From Akkermansiaceae bacterium UBA2367 (GTDB lineage Bacteria > Verrucomicrobiota > Verrucomicrobiia > Verrucomicrobiales > DEV007): DNA of 26,182 bases. The translations under genes were made by a program, and so were the position numbers. Positions within the stretch are counted from its first letter, which is position 1. Each line of letters starts with the position of its first letter. The stretch spans positions 89,100-115,281 of the forward strand of contig DDTJ01000051.1 of assembly GCA_002344525.1 (NCBI GenBank), in the 5' to 3' direction. Below the pieces are notes generated by a model that was given only the letters and a program-made list of their open reading frames with translations, was not told the origin of the DNA and searched no databases. Of this stretch, positions 7,634-15,684 are shown one piece after another.

Positions 7634-8326
7634 TCAACCGCCCGTCGCCAGATAGACCTCCTCGTAGGGCTGCACCACGACGAACCCGTCGCCCTCGAAC
7701 TTCATCTGGAAGGACTCCCCGCTCCCGCGCCCGAGGAAGGTCCTCAGGCTGATGTCGGTCTTGAAGTCCGGGCTCAGGTTCGCCGACCAGGCGATGGTCG
7801 CGTTCGGGTCGGTGAAGACCGGGTTGCCGGGGCTGACGCGCAGGGTCATGGGATCGTAGTGCGAGGTGATCGCGATCAAGCCTTCGCCGGAGAGGCGGTA
7901 GTTGAACAAGCCGCCCGCCATCATCCCGGCGACCCGGCGCAGCATCTTGATTTCGTTCTTCACCGTCGCCTCGAAGGCGAGGATGTCGTTTCCGTTCACA
8001 CAGATCGCCTCGCCCGCCAGCGCGATGACGGAGATCTTCTTGCCCCGGTCGGCGAGATACATCTTGCCGCTGCCCTGGGCCTTGGTGAGCCGCGCCCCCT
8101 CGCCCGAGACGGCTTTCTTGAGCAAATTGCCGAGCCCGTGCTCGAGGACGCCCTCGCGGGTGAACTTGATCTGCCCCCGGTAGGAGATCATCGCCCCCAT
8201 CTTCATCCAGACGAGGCCGTCCAGATTCACCTCCAGCATCCGCTCCGACTCCAGTTCGAAGGTTCCTTGGTTCAGATCCTGCTGCGAGGTTTGATTGACG
8301 AATTCTTCAAGGGAGTAACGTGACAT
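7634..8326 (-). CDS. AIM24 family protein
   Basis: The 230-residue product matches the AIM24 (TIGR00266-type) family, a double beta-sheet fold named after a yeast mitochondrial protein. Bacterial members have no settled biochemical role. Supporting features are the LEVNLDGLVWMKMGAMISYRG segment, the central GEGLIAITSHYDPMTLRV strand, the conserved PGNPVFTDPNATIAWSANL block, and the C-terminal FLGRGSGESFQMKFEGDGFVVVQ motif. There is no signal peptide or membrane helix. Length is normal for the family. The ATG at 8326 directly precedes the conserved region. Downstream are two envelope protein genes of unknown function in the same direction. Confidence 0.9.
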   Translation of the reverse strand: MSRYSLEEFVNQTSQQDLNQGTFELESERMLEVNLDGLVWMKMGAMISYRGQIKFTREGVLEHGLGNLLKKAVSGEGARLTKAQGSGKMYLADRGKKISVIALAGEAICVNGNDILAFEATVKNEIKMLRRVAGMMAGGLFNYRLSGEGLIAITSHYDPMTLRVSPGNPVFTDPNATIAWSANLSPDFKTDISLRTFLGRGSGESFQMKFEGDGFVVVQPYEEVYLATGG

Positions 8327-8426
8327 GGAGGCAGCTTAGCCCCTCGCCCGGAAAAAGGGAACCGCTTTGCGAGGTTTTTTCAAGCGGAGCAGCACCCTCC
8401 CTGCCAACCCCGACAATCCCCAGACC

Positions 8427-8454
8427 ATCAGCGAGGATCAGCCCAATCAGCGGT
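8427..8454. repeat. ATCAGCG-type dispersed repeat
   Basis: Three units of ATCAGC lie in tandem (ATCAGCG, ATCAGCC, ATCAGCGG). The reverse complement, CCGCTGATTGGGCTGATC, matches the unit at 4874-4892 with few changes. It fills part of the 140-base gap between the AIM24-family start and the phosphatase-like stop. Confidence 0.6.
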
Positions 8455-8466
8455 CCAAAAATCGCC

Positions 8467-9615
8467 TCATTCCAGCTTCGCCTGCCCGCGTTTCGGAATC
8501 TCGATGCGGTCGAGCACGGCTCCATCGAGGCCTTTCAGCTCCGCCGCCATCGTCGCCGCCCCGGCCTTCAGGGTGAGCAACAGGTAGCTGTCCACCCTCG
8601 CGTGAAAACGGGACTCGGGGTCCTTGTAGAGATCGCCGTCGCCCTTCAGGCAGGTGTTGAAATAGGGCAATCCGCCCGGCAGCGCCGCCCGCTCCGCGAA
8701 ATAGCCGAAGCCCGTCACCAGCGCACTGCCCTTCTGGAAATGCCCCAGCCAAGCCCCCTTCCCCGCCATCTCCAAGGAAGTCCGCTTTTCGTTCATCAGA
8801 GTCACGATGAAACCCGCCCCGAGTTCGTCCATCGTCTTCGCATACCAAAGGAACTGCGGCGAATCGCTCTGCCAAGCATGGCAGCTCTGCCAAGTCGTGC
8901 CGTAGTCCTGAATATGGTTGAGATCGAGCGCGACGAGGGCGAGATCAAAACGCGGAATCTCGAAGCGCCATTTCCACTCGTCGCCGGGCAAGGCGAAAAA
9001 TTCGCGGAAGGCCGTCGCCTCGACATCGTAGACCGGATGCTCCGGCGGCTTCGGACCGCGCGGCGTGATCTCGTGGTCATGGTTGCCGAGGATGGGCAGG
9101 AAGGGAATCGAGCGGAAGATTTCGGGATGCTCGTCGATCAAGGCGGCGAAGGCTTTCGTTCCCTCCTTGCCCGGCTGGTAAAGGCTCGGCACATTGTCCC
9201 CCGCCGTCAGCAGCAGATGCGGATCGTCCAGCAGGAGCGAACTGAAATCGCGGCCCGGCGCGAAGCCCCAATCGCCCACCACCACCGCCCTCAACTCCTC
9301 CTCGGGATAGCGCTTCACCGAATGGACCGCCGAAACCTCGTCCCCCGTCCCGACGCGATAGTGCAGCCGCCCATTTCCATGCCCAAAAGGAATGCCGACA
9401 TGGTGCCGGGTGGAAAGGCCCTCCTTCTCGACCCGTTCGCCCAGCCCCGGCCCCTCGCCGAACTCGACCACCGAGGGCGTCGGAGTCTCCGTCTCCCAAT
9501 TCACGACGAGTTCGGACGGATCCTCCGTCATATGGGACAGCCAGATCCGCTTGATCGGCGCGGCGTCGAGCGGAAGGGCGAAAAACGACAGGGAGAGAAG
9601 AATCGGTCGGAGCAT
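8467..9615 (-). CDS. Purple-acid-phosphatase-like secreted metallophosphoesterase, metal site incomplete
   Basis: The 382-residue product has a signal peptide (about 1-18), an N-terminal Fn3-like domain typical of purple acid phosphatases (RIWLSHMTEDPSELVVNWET), and a calcineurin-like domain. The first metal motifs are present: VVGDWG (Asp115), TAGDN (Asp140, Asn141) and GNHD (Asn178, His179). The two later His motifs expected in the family are not visible. The strand equivalent to VxxHxP reads IVTLMNEKRTS (270-280), and the GHxH position reads VTGFGYFAER (300-309). The protein may therefore bind metal weakly, use other ligands or be a non-catalytic relative. It lies 125 bases downstream of fumC, with repeats between them. 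The family call is firm; phosphatase activity is doubtful. Confidence 0.85.
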   Translation of the reverse strand: MLRPILLSLSFFALPLDAAPIKRIWLSHMTEDPSELVVNWETETPTPSVVEFGEGPGLGERVEKEGLSTRHHVGIPFGHGNGRLHYRVGTGDEVSAVHSVKRYPEEELRAVVVGDWGFAPGRDFSSLLLDDPHLLLTAGDNVPSLYQPGKEGTKAFAALIDEHPEIFRSIPFLPILGNHDHEITPRGPKPPEHPVYDVEATAFREFFALPGDEWKWRFEIPRFDLALVALDLNHIQDYGTTWQSCHAWQSDSPQFLWYAKTMDELGAGFIVTLMNEKRTSLEMAGKGAWLGHFQKGSALVTGFGYFAERAALPGGLPYFNTCLKGDGDLYKDPESRFHARVDSYLLLTLKAGAATMAAELKGLDGAVLDRIEIPKRGQAKLE

Positions 9616-9692
9616 GGTCGGGCAAGAGGAGTTTCAAGAATCTCCCACGCTCCTTCCTCAAGTCGAGGACGGCATCAAGCCTTCAATGCACA

Positions 9693-9713
9693 ACCCATGA
9701 CCCGTGACCCATG
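9693..9713. repeat. Three tandem 7-bp units
   Basis: ACCCATG, ACCCGTG and ACCCATG follow each other without spacers in the fumC-phosphatase gap, directly before the GC palindrome at 9716. This is a simple-sequence array of the same general kind as that at 1-35. No function is apparent. Confidence 0.6.
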
Positions 9714-9715
9714 AC

Positions 9716-9737
9716 AAGCGGCGGGACGCCGCTTCCA
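9716..9737. repeat. Dispersed GC palindrome, intact copy
   Basis: GCGGCGGGACGCCGC is a near-perfect palindrome (arms GCGGCG and CGCCGC around GGA) followed by TTCCAC. It is the same unit found at 867-886 and, inverted, at 3443-3466. It lies only four bases past the fumC stop, so it would form a hairpin at the mRNA 3' end. There is no T-run. Confidence 0.75.
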
Positions 9738-9740
9738 CCC

Positions 9741-11129
9741 TCACACCATCCCCTCCGGATCCAACGCCGCCGTCAGCTCCTCCGGAGGCAGCACGGCCCG
9801 CTCCTCGCAGATCTCCCGCACCGTCCTCCCGCGAGCCACCGCCTCCTTCGCGATGTCCGCCGCCGCTTCGTAGCCGATCACGGGCACCAGCTTCGTCACC
9901 ATCGCCATCGACCATTCGACCAGCTCGCGACAGCGTTCCTCGTTCGCCACGATCCCCGCGACGCATCGCTCCGTGAAAGCCCCGACCGCGTTTGCGAGCA
10001 GGAGGATCGAGCGCAGGACGTTCTGTGCCATCATCGGCATCATCGTGTTCAATTCGAGGTTGCCGTTCGCCCCTCCCCAGGCCACCGCCGCGTCGAGGCC
10101 GACGACTTGGGCGCAGACCTGCATCAGCGACTCGGCCATCACCGGGTTCACCTTGCCCGGCATGATCGACGAGCCTGGCTGCGTCGCCGGCAAAGCGATC
10201 TCCCCGAGCCCGCAACGCGGTCCCGAGGCGAGCCAGCGGAGATCGTTCGCCACCTTGAACAAACCCACCGCGATCGTGCGGATCTGCCCGCTCGCCTCGA
10301 CGAGCCCGTCCCTCGCGCCCTGCGCCTCGAAGGGATTCCTCGCGCGGACGAAGGCGAGCTCCGTCTCCTCCGCGAGCCGGGCGACCACCCGCTCGGCGAA
10401 GCCCTCGGGACAGTTCAAGCCCGTCCCCACCGCCGTGCCGCCGAGGGGCAGCTCCAGCAGGGCCTCGACCGCCTTCCTCGCCCGCTCCGCGGCGAGTTCG
10501 AGCTGCCGCGCGTAGCCGGAGAACTCCTGCCCCAACCGCACCGGTGTCGCGTCCATCAGGTGCGTCCGGCCGATCTTCAGGATGTCGTGGAAAGCCTCCG
10601 CCTTCTCCACGAGCGCCGCGCGACCGCGCTCCAGCGCCGGGACGAGGTCGCGGGTCAGGGCCACCGCCGCCGCCACGTGGATCGCCGTGGGAAAGGTGTC
10701 GTTCGAGGACTGGCTCGCGTTGACGTGGTCATTCGGATGGACCGGACGCTTCGAACCAAGCGGCTCGCCCGCGAACTGGGAGCAGCGGTTCGCGATGACC
10801 TCGTTGACGTTCATGTTCGTGCTCGTGCCCGAACCGGTCTGGAAGACATCGACGACGAAATGGCGGTCGAGCCGTCCCGCCCTCACCTCCTCCGCCGCCC
10901 GTTCGATGAGCGCGACGCGTTCCGCGGAGACCACGCCCAGTTCGCCGTTCACCCGCGCCGCCGCCGCCTTGATGAGTCCGTAGGCATGGATCAGGCCCGA
11001 GTCGAGCCCCTCGCCCGAGACGGGGAAGTTCAGCACCGCCCGCTGCGTGCTCGCGCCCCAAAGCGCATCGCCCGGCACTTCCATTTCGCCCAAAGTGTCG
11101 CACTCGATCCGGGTGGAGACTGTCGTCAT
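9741..11129 (-). CDS. fumC: Fumarate hydratase, class II
   Basis: FumC reversibly hydrates fumarate to L-malate in the TCA cycle; the class II enzyme is an iron-free cytoplasmic homotetramer. The 462-residue product is full length and has all the superfamily blocks in order: GSGTSTNMNVNEV (99-111), HPNDHVNASQSSNDTFPTA (131-149), GRTHLMDATPV with His190, and the loop signature GSSIMPGKVNP (319-329) with the catalytic Ser320 and Lys326. The N-terminal DTLGEMEVPGDALWGASTQR is typical of fumarases rather than aspartases. The ATG at 11129 has no Shine-Dalgarno. It is divergent from the Asp-box gene across a 178-base gap that must hold both promoters. Confidence 0.97.
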   Translation of the reverse strand: MTTVSTRIECDTLGEMEVPGDALWGASTQRAVLNFPVSGEGLDSGLIHAYGLIKAAAARVNGELGVVSAERVALIERAAEEVRAGRLDRHFVVDVFQTGSGTSTNMNVNEVIANRCSQFAGEPLGSKRPVHPNDHVNASQSSNDTFPTAIHVAAAVALTRDLVPALERGRAALVEKAEAFHDILKIGRTHLMDATPVRLGQEFSGYARQLELAAERARKAVEALLELPLGGTAVGTGLNCPEGFAERVVARLAEETELAFVRARNPFEAQGARDGLVEASGQIRTIAVGLFKVANDLRWLASGPRCGLGEIALPATQPGSSIMPGKVNPVMAESLMQVCAQVVGLDAAVAWGGANGNLELNTMMPMMAQNVLRSILLLANAVGAFTERCVAGIVANEERCRELVEWSMAMVTKLVPVIGYEAAADIAKEAVARGRTVREICEERAVLPPEELTAALDPEGMV

Positions 11130-11307
11130 GGGAGGAATCTAGTGGAGCGCGGCGGGAGGGGAAAGGACAAAGAGGGGCGGGTCCGGGGCTTGCTCACGCG
11201 GAAACGGAGACCCAACCCTCTCAGCTCCCCGACCCGACCCTCTCCAATCCGCCGTTTCCCATGATCGCGGACGGTGACGGAGCGCCTTTCCCAGCCATGC
11301 TCCTTTC

Positions 11308-12450
11308 ATGAACTCCCCGATCTCCCGCCGACGTTTCACTGGTCTCTCCCTCGCCGCCTCCGCTTCCGTTCTCGTGCCTTCCCGCTCCCGCGCCGCCGCG
11401 CCGTCCATCGAACTGATCGAAACGAAAACCATCTCGCCACAAGCGAACTACTACCACGGCTGGCCCACCCTGACACGCACCCGAAAAGGCGAACTGATCG
11501 TGGTCTGGTCGGGACGGCGCGAGGCGCACGTCTGCCCTTTCGGCACGGTCGAGATGATGACCTCGCACGACGGAGGGGCAAGCTGGACCTTTCCCCGAAC
11601 CCTCCACGACGGCCCCATCGACGACCGCGACGCCGGGGTTCTGGAAACGGCGAAAGGCACCCTCCTCGTCACCACCTTCACCTCGCTGGCCTACGCGCCG
11701 ATGATGAAGGAGGGCGGGCAGAAAGCCGACGATCCGAGGTGGCGGGCGGTCCATTCACGCCTCCCCGACGACGAGAAGCGCGAAAGCGAACTCGGCGTCT
11801 GGTGCCTCCGCTCGACGGATGGGGGACTCTCCTTCTCGGGCCGCATCAACACGGTCGTGAACAGCCCGCACGGTCCCTGCCAGCTCGCCGACGGTCGTCT
11901 CCTCTACGTGGGCAAGCAGCTCTGGACCGAGGAGAAGCGCGTCGGCGCAGCAATCTCGTCGAACGACGGCGAGACTTGGGAATGGCTCTCGGAAATCCCG
12001 GCTCGCGAAGGCGACCGAGGTCTCGACTACCACGAGCTGCACGCAGTGCAATGCGCCAGCGGCAAGGTCGTCGCGCAGATCCGCAACCACAACGACGCCA
12101 ACCGGGGCTGGACCCTGCAAACCGAATCCAGCGACGGCGGCGCCACTTGGAGAGTGCCGCGCCCCATCTGCTACGGTCTGCCCTCCCACCTGCTGCGGCT
12201 GAAGGACGACCGCCTCCTCATGACCTACGGCCACCGTCGCGAACCCTTCGGCAACCAAGCTCGGATCAGCGAGGACGAAGGCGCGACTTGGTCAGGGCCG
12301 CTCGTGGTCTCCGGCGATGGGGCCGGCGGCGATCTCGGCTACCCTTCGACCGTGGAGCTGGACGACGGGAGTTTCGTCAGCGTGTGGTACGAGAAATTCG
12401 CCGACTTGCCCATGGCCCAACTCCGGCAAGCGAAGTGGCGGCTGGTGTGA
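11308..12450 (+). CDS. Tat-exported Asp-box (sialidase-like) protein
   Basis: The 380-residue product starts with a twin-arginine signal (SRRRFTGLSLAASAS), so it is probably exported folded. It forms a six-bladed-propeller type protein with five Asp-box repeats: SHDGGASW (86), STDGGLSF (169), SNDGETW (218), SSDGGATW (274) and SEDEGATW (321). This is the arrangement of the BNR/sialidase family, and annotators would call it exo-alpha-sialidase. I do not see an FRIP-type motif, so the substrate may be another sugar or the protein may not be a sialidase. HGWPTLTRTRKGELIVVWSGRRE is the equivalent first-blade region. It stands alone on the plus strand and converges on the next gene with 27 bases between stops. 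Confidence 0.87.
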   Translation: MNSPISRRRFTGLSLAASASVLVPSRSRAAAPSIELIETKTISPQANYYHGWPTLTRTRKGELIVVWSGRREAHVCPFGTVEMMTSHDGGASWTFPRTLHDGPIDDRDAGVLETAKGTLLVTTFTSLAYAPMMKEGGQKADDPRWRAVHSRLPDDEKRESELGVWCLRSTDGGLSFSGRINTVVNSPHGPCQLADGRLLYVGKQLWTEEKRVGAAISSNDGETWEWLSEIPAREGDRGLDYHELHAVQCASGKVVAQIRNHNDANRGWTLQTESSDGGATWRVPRPICYGLPSHLLRLKDDRLLMTYGHRREPFGNQARISEDEGATWSGPLVVSGDGAGGDLGYPSTVELDDGSFVSVWYEKFADLPMAQLRQAKWRLV

Positions 12451-12469
12451 CGGGCGAACCAAGCGCCCG
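12451..12469. terminator. Possible bidirectional terminator hairpin
   Basis: CGGGCG (12451-12456) and CGCCCG (12464-12469) form a six-pair GC stem with a seven-base loop. It starts immediately after the stop of the Asp-box gene, inside the 27-base gap between two convergent genes. There is no T-run on either side, so activity as an intrinsic terminator is uncertain. Confidence 0.3.
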
Positions 12470-12477
12470 GTCGGGAT

Positions 12478-14040
12478 TCACTGCCCGGTCGCGAACTCGC
12501 CGCCGGAAGCGCCTCCGCCTCCTCCGCCCGAGGAAGGTCGCAGATTCTTGTTCTGCACGATCCCCTCGGTGCCATCGGAAAGCCGGACGCCCGACCACTG
12601 CTCGCCCGGCTTCGTCACCATCACGGCTGTCCCCGCCGGAATGGCGCGGATCTCGGACTGCATCGGGTCGGCCCCGTAGGCCATGAATTGCGCGGTGCTG
12701 GACACGACATAGGAACCGAGCGAGGTCGCGCCGCCGCCGGGCGACGAGGCGCGGGCCAAGTTCGGGACCGATGGCAGGGAGAGATTCGGCTTCGGCAAGG
12801 CGAATCCGCCGCGCCCCTTTGCCTTCTCCTCCCTCTCCACGGTCTGGCCGGGGAGGGCGAAGGACCCGGTCGAGGAGGGATCGGCGGAAGCATCCGCCGC
12901 GACATCCCTGGCAGTGGCCGTTCCAGTGAGACGCCCGCCCCTGGGCGTCTGGTCCACGGCTCCCTCGGGGAAGAGGCTGGCGTCGATCCCCGGCACCACA
13001 TGGGCGGGGGCTTTCTTCTTGCCCAACCCGAAAAACCCGCCTCCGCGGCTCTCGTTCGAGGAGGAGGGGACGAGCTCCTCCTCTTCCTCCTTCGACCCGC
13101 CCGACGCGAACGCCGAAAACAAACCCGGCTTCTTCCGTCCCGCTTCGGACGGCTCCGGCGTGCGGTCGGCGGCGGAGACCCTCTGCGGAGCCGACGGAGT
13201 GCGGTCGGCCGATTGCGCCGGAGCCCGCCCATCCACCAGCGCCGCGCCCGAAATCATCGGAACCACCCCGGGCTTGGCGGGAGTCGGCGCGGAAGCGGGA
13301 GCAGAAGCACGCGAGGACGCGCCTTGTTGCGCGAAGACCGGCTCGCTGTTGTCGCTAGGCCGGGGTTCGGAAGCAGCCACCTCGGCATCCCTGTCCCTGC
13401 CCCCCCCAGTGAAAGGCAAACGGGGCAGGCGGATCGCGGGCGGGCGGATCGCATCCAGGAAGCCCCCACCCTCGCCGGACGACGAACCGCTTCCGTTTCC
13501 GAAAAGGGAGACGCGCTTCCGCTGCCCGCCACTCGCCGAGGCGCGGGCGGCAGCCTCCTCCTCCTCGGCGATGATGGAGTTGATGAAGGCGTTGGGGACA
13601 TTGCGCTCGACCCGCACCCCTCCGTTCTGCTGCCAAGTGGACATGTCGTGGGCGCTCACCTTCTTCTGCGCGGCGGCGGCGCGTTCGAAACGGAGACGAT
13701 TGCGCATCTCCTCCTTGATCGTCTTGTTGGTCCGCGCCGTTTGCAAGGCGACCTCCCGGTTGCGCTCCTCGATGGACTGGTCGGCGGAACGGGCCAAGGA
13801 GGCGGCCGCAGCCTCGCCTTGGGCACCTTGCGCAGCCGTGCGCACCTGCATCATCTCCGCCTGGCGGCTCGTAATTCCGTTCGGCAAGCCGGAGGTCATC
13901 CCCGCCGCCGCGACCGGATCGACCGGATAACCAGCTGCCTCGGGCTGCTGCGCCCGCAATCCGCCACCCAGCGCGAGGACAATGACGAAAAGCCCCCGCC
14001 AACGCGTGGACCGGATCGGAACTGTGCAAAGATCAGGCAT
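12478..14040 (-). CDS. Secreted low-complexity protein with C-terminal SH3-like domain
   Basis: I do not recognise the full protein. The 520-residue product has a signal peptide (1-30, ending GGGLRA/QQ). An Ala/Gln/Glu-rich helical part follows (about 35-160, including NKTIKEEMRNRLRFERAAAAQKK), then a long disordered Ser/Pro/Gly/Lys linker (165-440). The C-terminal SH3b-like domain (447-502) contains IPAGTAVMVTKPGEQWSGVRLSDGTEGIV, followed by a Gly-rich tail. Bacterial SH3 domains of this kind often bind cell-wall peptides, so an envelope role is likely. The GTG at 14067 would add nine residues before the signal peptide; the ATG at 14040 gives a better one. The gene is divergent from the TPR/STN-like gene. 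Confidence 0.82.
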   Translation of the reverse strand: MPDLCTVPIRSTRWRGLFVIVLALGGGLRAQQPEAAGYPVDPVAAAGMTSGLPNGITSRQAEMMQVRTAAQGAQGEAAAASLARSADQSIEERNREVALQTARTNKTIKEEMRNRLRFERAAAAQKKVSAHDMSTWQQNGGVRVERNVPNAFINSIIAEEEEAAARASASGGQRKRVSLFGNGSGSSSGEGGGFLDAIRPPAIRLPRLPFTGGGRDRDAEVAASEPRPSDNSEPVFAQQGASSRASAPASAPTPAKPGVVPMISGAALVDGRAPAQSADRTPSAPQRVSAADRTPEPSEAGRKKPGLFSAFASGGSKEEEEELVPSSSNESRGGGFFGLGKKKAPAHVVPGIDASLFPEGAVDQTPRGGRLTGTATARDVAADASADPSSTGSFALPGQTVEREEKAKGRGGFALPKPNLSLPSVPNLARASSPGGGATSLGSYVVSSTAQFMAYGADPMQSEIRAIPAGTAVMVTKPGEQWSGVRLSDGTEGIVQNKNLRPSSGGGGGGASGGEFATGQ

Positions 14041-14320
14041 GGGGTCTGTTCGGGGGAAGCGGGCCACACTTTTAACCCCTTGTTAAGGTCAAGTCCAACG
14101 GCGCGGTAAAATTTTTGCGCAAAACTGGTGGGGAATTGAAATTTTTCTCAATTTTTTGAAAATCATCCCTCCGGCGACGGATCACCAAGGGAAAGCGTCC
14201 GCAGTGGTAACGCATTTGCGTTTACACCTCTTAGGAAATTTGATAGCTTTCCTTTGTGCGGAACGCTCGTCACGCGCTCCCGCCTCTCCCTGCTCAACCC
14301 CCAACCCGAGTCCCGAGCCC
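14041..14320. promoter_or_regulatory. Divergent intergenic promoter region
   Basis: The 280-base gap separates two divergent exported-protein genes and is strikingly A+T-rich at about 14,100-14,165, where AAATTTTT-type runs recur (AAAATTTTTGCG, GAAATTTTTCTC). On the plus strand TTTACA followed 17 bases later by TAGCTT (about 14,220-14,249) could be a sigma-70-type promoter for the TPR/STN-like gene. The match is modest. No RNA gene is seen. Confidence 0.35.
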
Positions 14321-14923
14321 ATGAAACCGTCCTTTGCCGCTCTCCTCGCCCTCCTCCTCGTCTGCTTCTCCCCCACCCTGCCCGCGCAGCAGAACCCATC
14401 GCAAAACCTGTTCAATCAAGGTGTCCGCCTCTTCAACCAAGGCCAGTTCGCAGAGGCCCTGCCCCTGTTCGAAGAGGTCGTCCGCGCCCGACCCGACTTC
14501 GTCTACGCCCGCAGCTACGCGCAGCGATGCAAGGCCGCGCTCGCCCAGAACCAGCAGCCGAAAAACGATCTCGAAAGTCGTCTCGCCAACATCATCCTCC
14601 CCGAACTCTCCTTCTCCGACGCCCCCATCGGCGACATCCTCGACTACCTCACCGCCCGCTCCCAGGAAATCTCGAAAGGCGAGACGGTGGTGAACTTCAT
14701 CTACAAAGGCACCCCCGAGCAGCGCAGCGGCACGCTCGTAACCCTCTCCCTGCGCAACATCCCGTTGAACGCGGCCATCAAATACGTGGCCGATCTGAGC
14801 CGTTCGCACGTCCGGTACGAACCCCACGCCGTCATCGTCGATCCCAACCCGCCTGCCGAAGCGGACCCCGCCACCACGCCGGAAACGCCCGCGTTGGCAC
14901 CGGCGAACAACCCCTTCCGCTGA
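14321..14923 (+). CDS. Exported TPR protein with STN-like domain
   Basis: The 200-residue product has a signal peptide (1-22, ending LPAQQ) and two TPR-like helices (about 27-70, with NLFNQGVRLFNQGQFAEALPLF and VRARPDFVYARSYAQRCKAAL). A beta/alpha module follows at about 88-165: LSFSDAPIGDILDYLTARSQE, then LVTLSLRNIPLNAAIKYVADLSRSHVRYEPHAVIV. This module resembles the STN/secretin N-terminal fold found in secretins and TonB receptors, but no barrel domain follows. The protein would be periplasmic, perhaps helping a secretion or pilus assembly. The ATG at 14321 is chosen because it begins the signal peptide; upstream in-frame sequence is not protein-like. The SDR gene starts 24 bases after its stop. 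Confidence 0.8.
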   Translation: MKPSFAALLALLLVCFSPTLPAQQNPSQNLFNQGVRLFNQGQFAEALPLFEEVVRARPDFVYARSYAQRCKAALAQNQQPKNDLESRLANIILPELSFSDAPIGDILDYLTARSQEISKGETVVNFIYKGTPEQRSGTLVTLSLRNIPLNAAIKYVADLSRSHVRYEPHAVIVDPNPPAEADPATTPETPALAPANNPFR

Positions 14924-14947
14924 GCCGCCCCCCGGCCCCGCCCCTCG

Positions 14948-15601
14948 ATGCCGCCGAGCCCGCCCCTCGTCCTCGTCACCGGAGGCAGCGGAGACCTCGC
15001 CGCAGCCCTTGTCGCGGAGTTCCAGTCGGTTGGGGCCGAGGTTCTCCATCCCGGACGCGACGAACTCGACGTGCGCTCCGCCGACTCCGTCACCGCTTGG
15101 TTCGAACGGCTGGACCATCTCGACGTCCTCGTCAACAACGCCGGCGTCACTGGCGACCGGATCTTCGCAAAGCTCGGGGAGGCGGAATGGCAGACCGTCC
15201 TCGACACCAATCTCAAGGGCGCCTTCCTCTGCGCCCGTTCCGCCGCCCGGCTCATGATGAAACAGCGCTCCGGCCACCTCGTGCAGATCGGCTCCTGGTC
15301 CGCCCTCCGCCCGCCCGTCGGGCAAGCCGCCTACGCCGCGAGCAAGGCCGGCCTGATCGGACTCACCAAAAGCCTCGCGAAAGAGCTCGGACCCCGGAAC
15401 ATCCGCGCGAACTGCGTCCTCCCTGGCTTCCTCGAAACCCGCATGACCGCCTCCCTGTCCGAGGAGATCCGCTCCGCCGCCCTCGCCCGCCATGCCTTGG
15501 GGCGTTTCAACACGGTCGAAGACGCGGCCCGCTTCGTCCGTCTGCTCACGACCTTCGACCACATCTCCGGCCAAGTCTTCCAACTCGACTCCCGGATGTG
15601 A
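14948..15601 (+). CDS. SDR family oxidoreductase (FabG-like)
   Basis: A cytoplasmic NAD(P)-dependent short-chain dehydrogenase/reductase. The 217-residue product has the TGGSGDLA cofactor motif (11-18, with Asp where the third Gly is usual), NNAG (63-66), TNLKG with Asn88, catalytic Ser116, and YAASK with Tyr129 and Lys133. The PGFLETRMT segment after the active site also fits the family. It most resembles 3-oxoacyl-ACP reductases (FabG), but at 217 residues it is shorter than usual, and the substrate cannot be inferred. It may be co-transcribed with the TPR/STN-like gene, an unusual pairing with no obvious functional link. Confidence 0.9.
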   Translation: MPPSPPLVLVTGGSGDLAAALVAEFQSVGAEVLHPGRDELDVRSADSVTAWFERLDHLDVLVNNAGVTGDRIFAKLGEAEWQTVLDTNLKGAFLCARSAARLMMKQRSGHLVQIGSWSALRPPVGQAAYAASKAGLIGLTKSLAKELGPRNIRANCVLPGFLETRMTASLSEEIRSAALARHALGRFNTVEDAARFVRLLTTFDHISGQVFQLDSRM

Positions 15602-15617
15602 ACCTCCCGGATCGCGA

Positions 15618-15646
15618 TTGAATGCGCTGCGGAAGCGGTGTAGACT
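15618..15646 (+). promoter_or_regulatory. Promoter of tRNA-Ser
   Basis: TTGAAT (15618-15623) and TAGACT (15641-15646) are separated by exactly 17 bases and end 38 bases before the tRNA 5' end. The position and spacing fit a housekeeping-sigma promoter. It is the clearest promoter in the window. Confidence 0.6.
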
Positions 15647-15684
15647 GGCGACCCCGCTATTCAAAAGGCGGCAGGTCGATTTCT

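Noticed and set aside
9711..11264. Plus-strand 517-codon frame opposite fumC
   Set aside because: Purely antisense to an unmistakable fumarase; its start contains the translated palindrome.
11274..12686. 470-codon frame overlapping the Asp-box gene in another frame
   Set aside because: Arg/Pro-rich shadow peptide; the Asp-box protein in the other frame has five family repeats.
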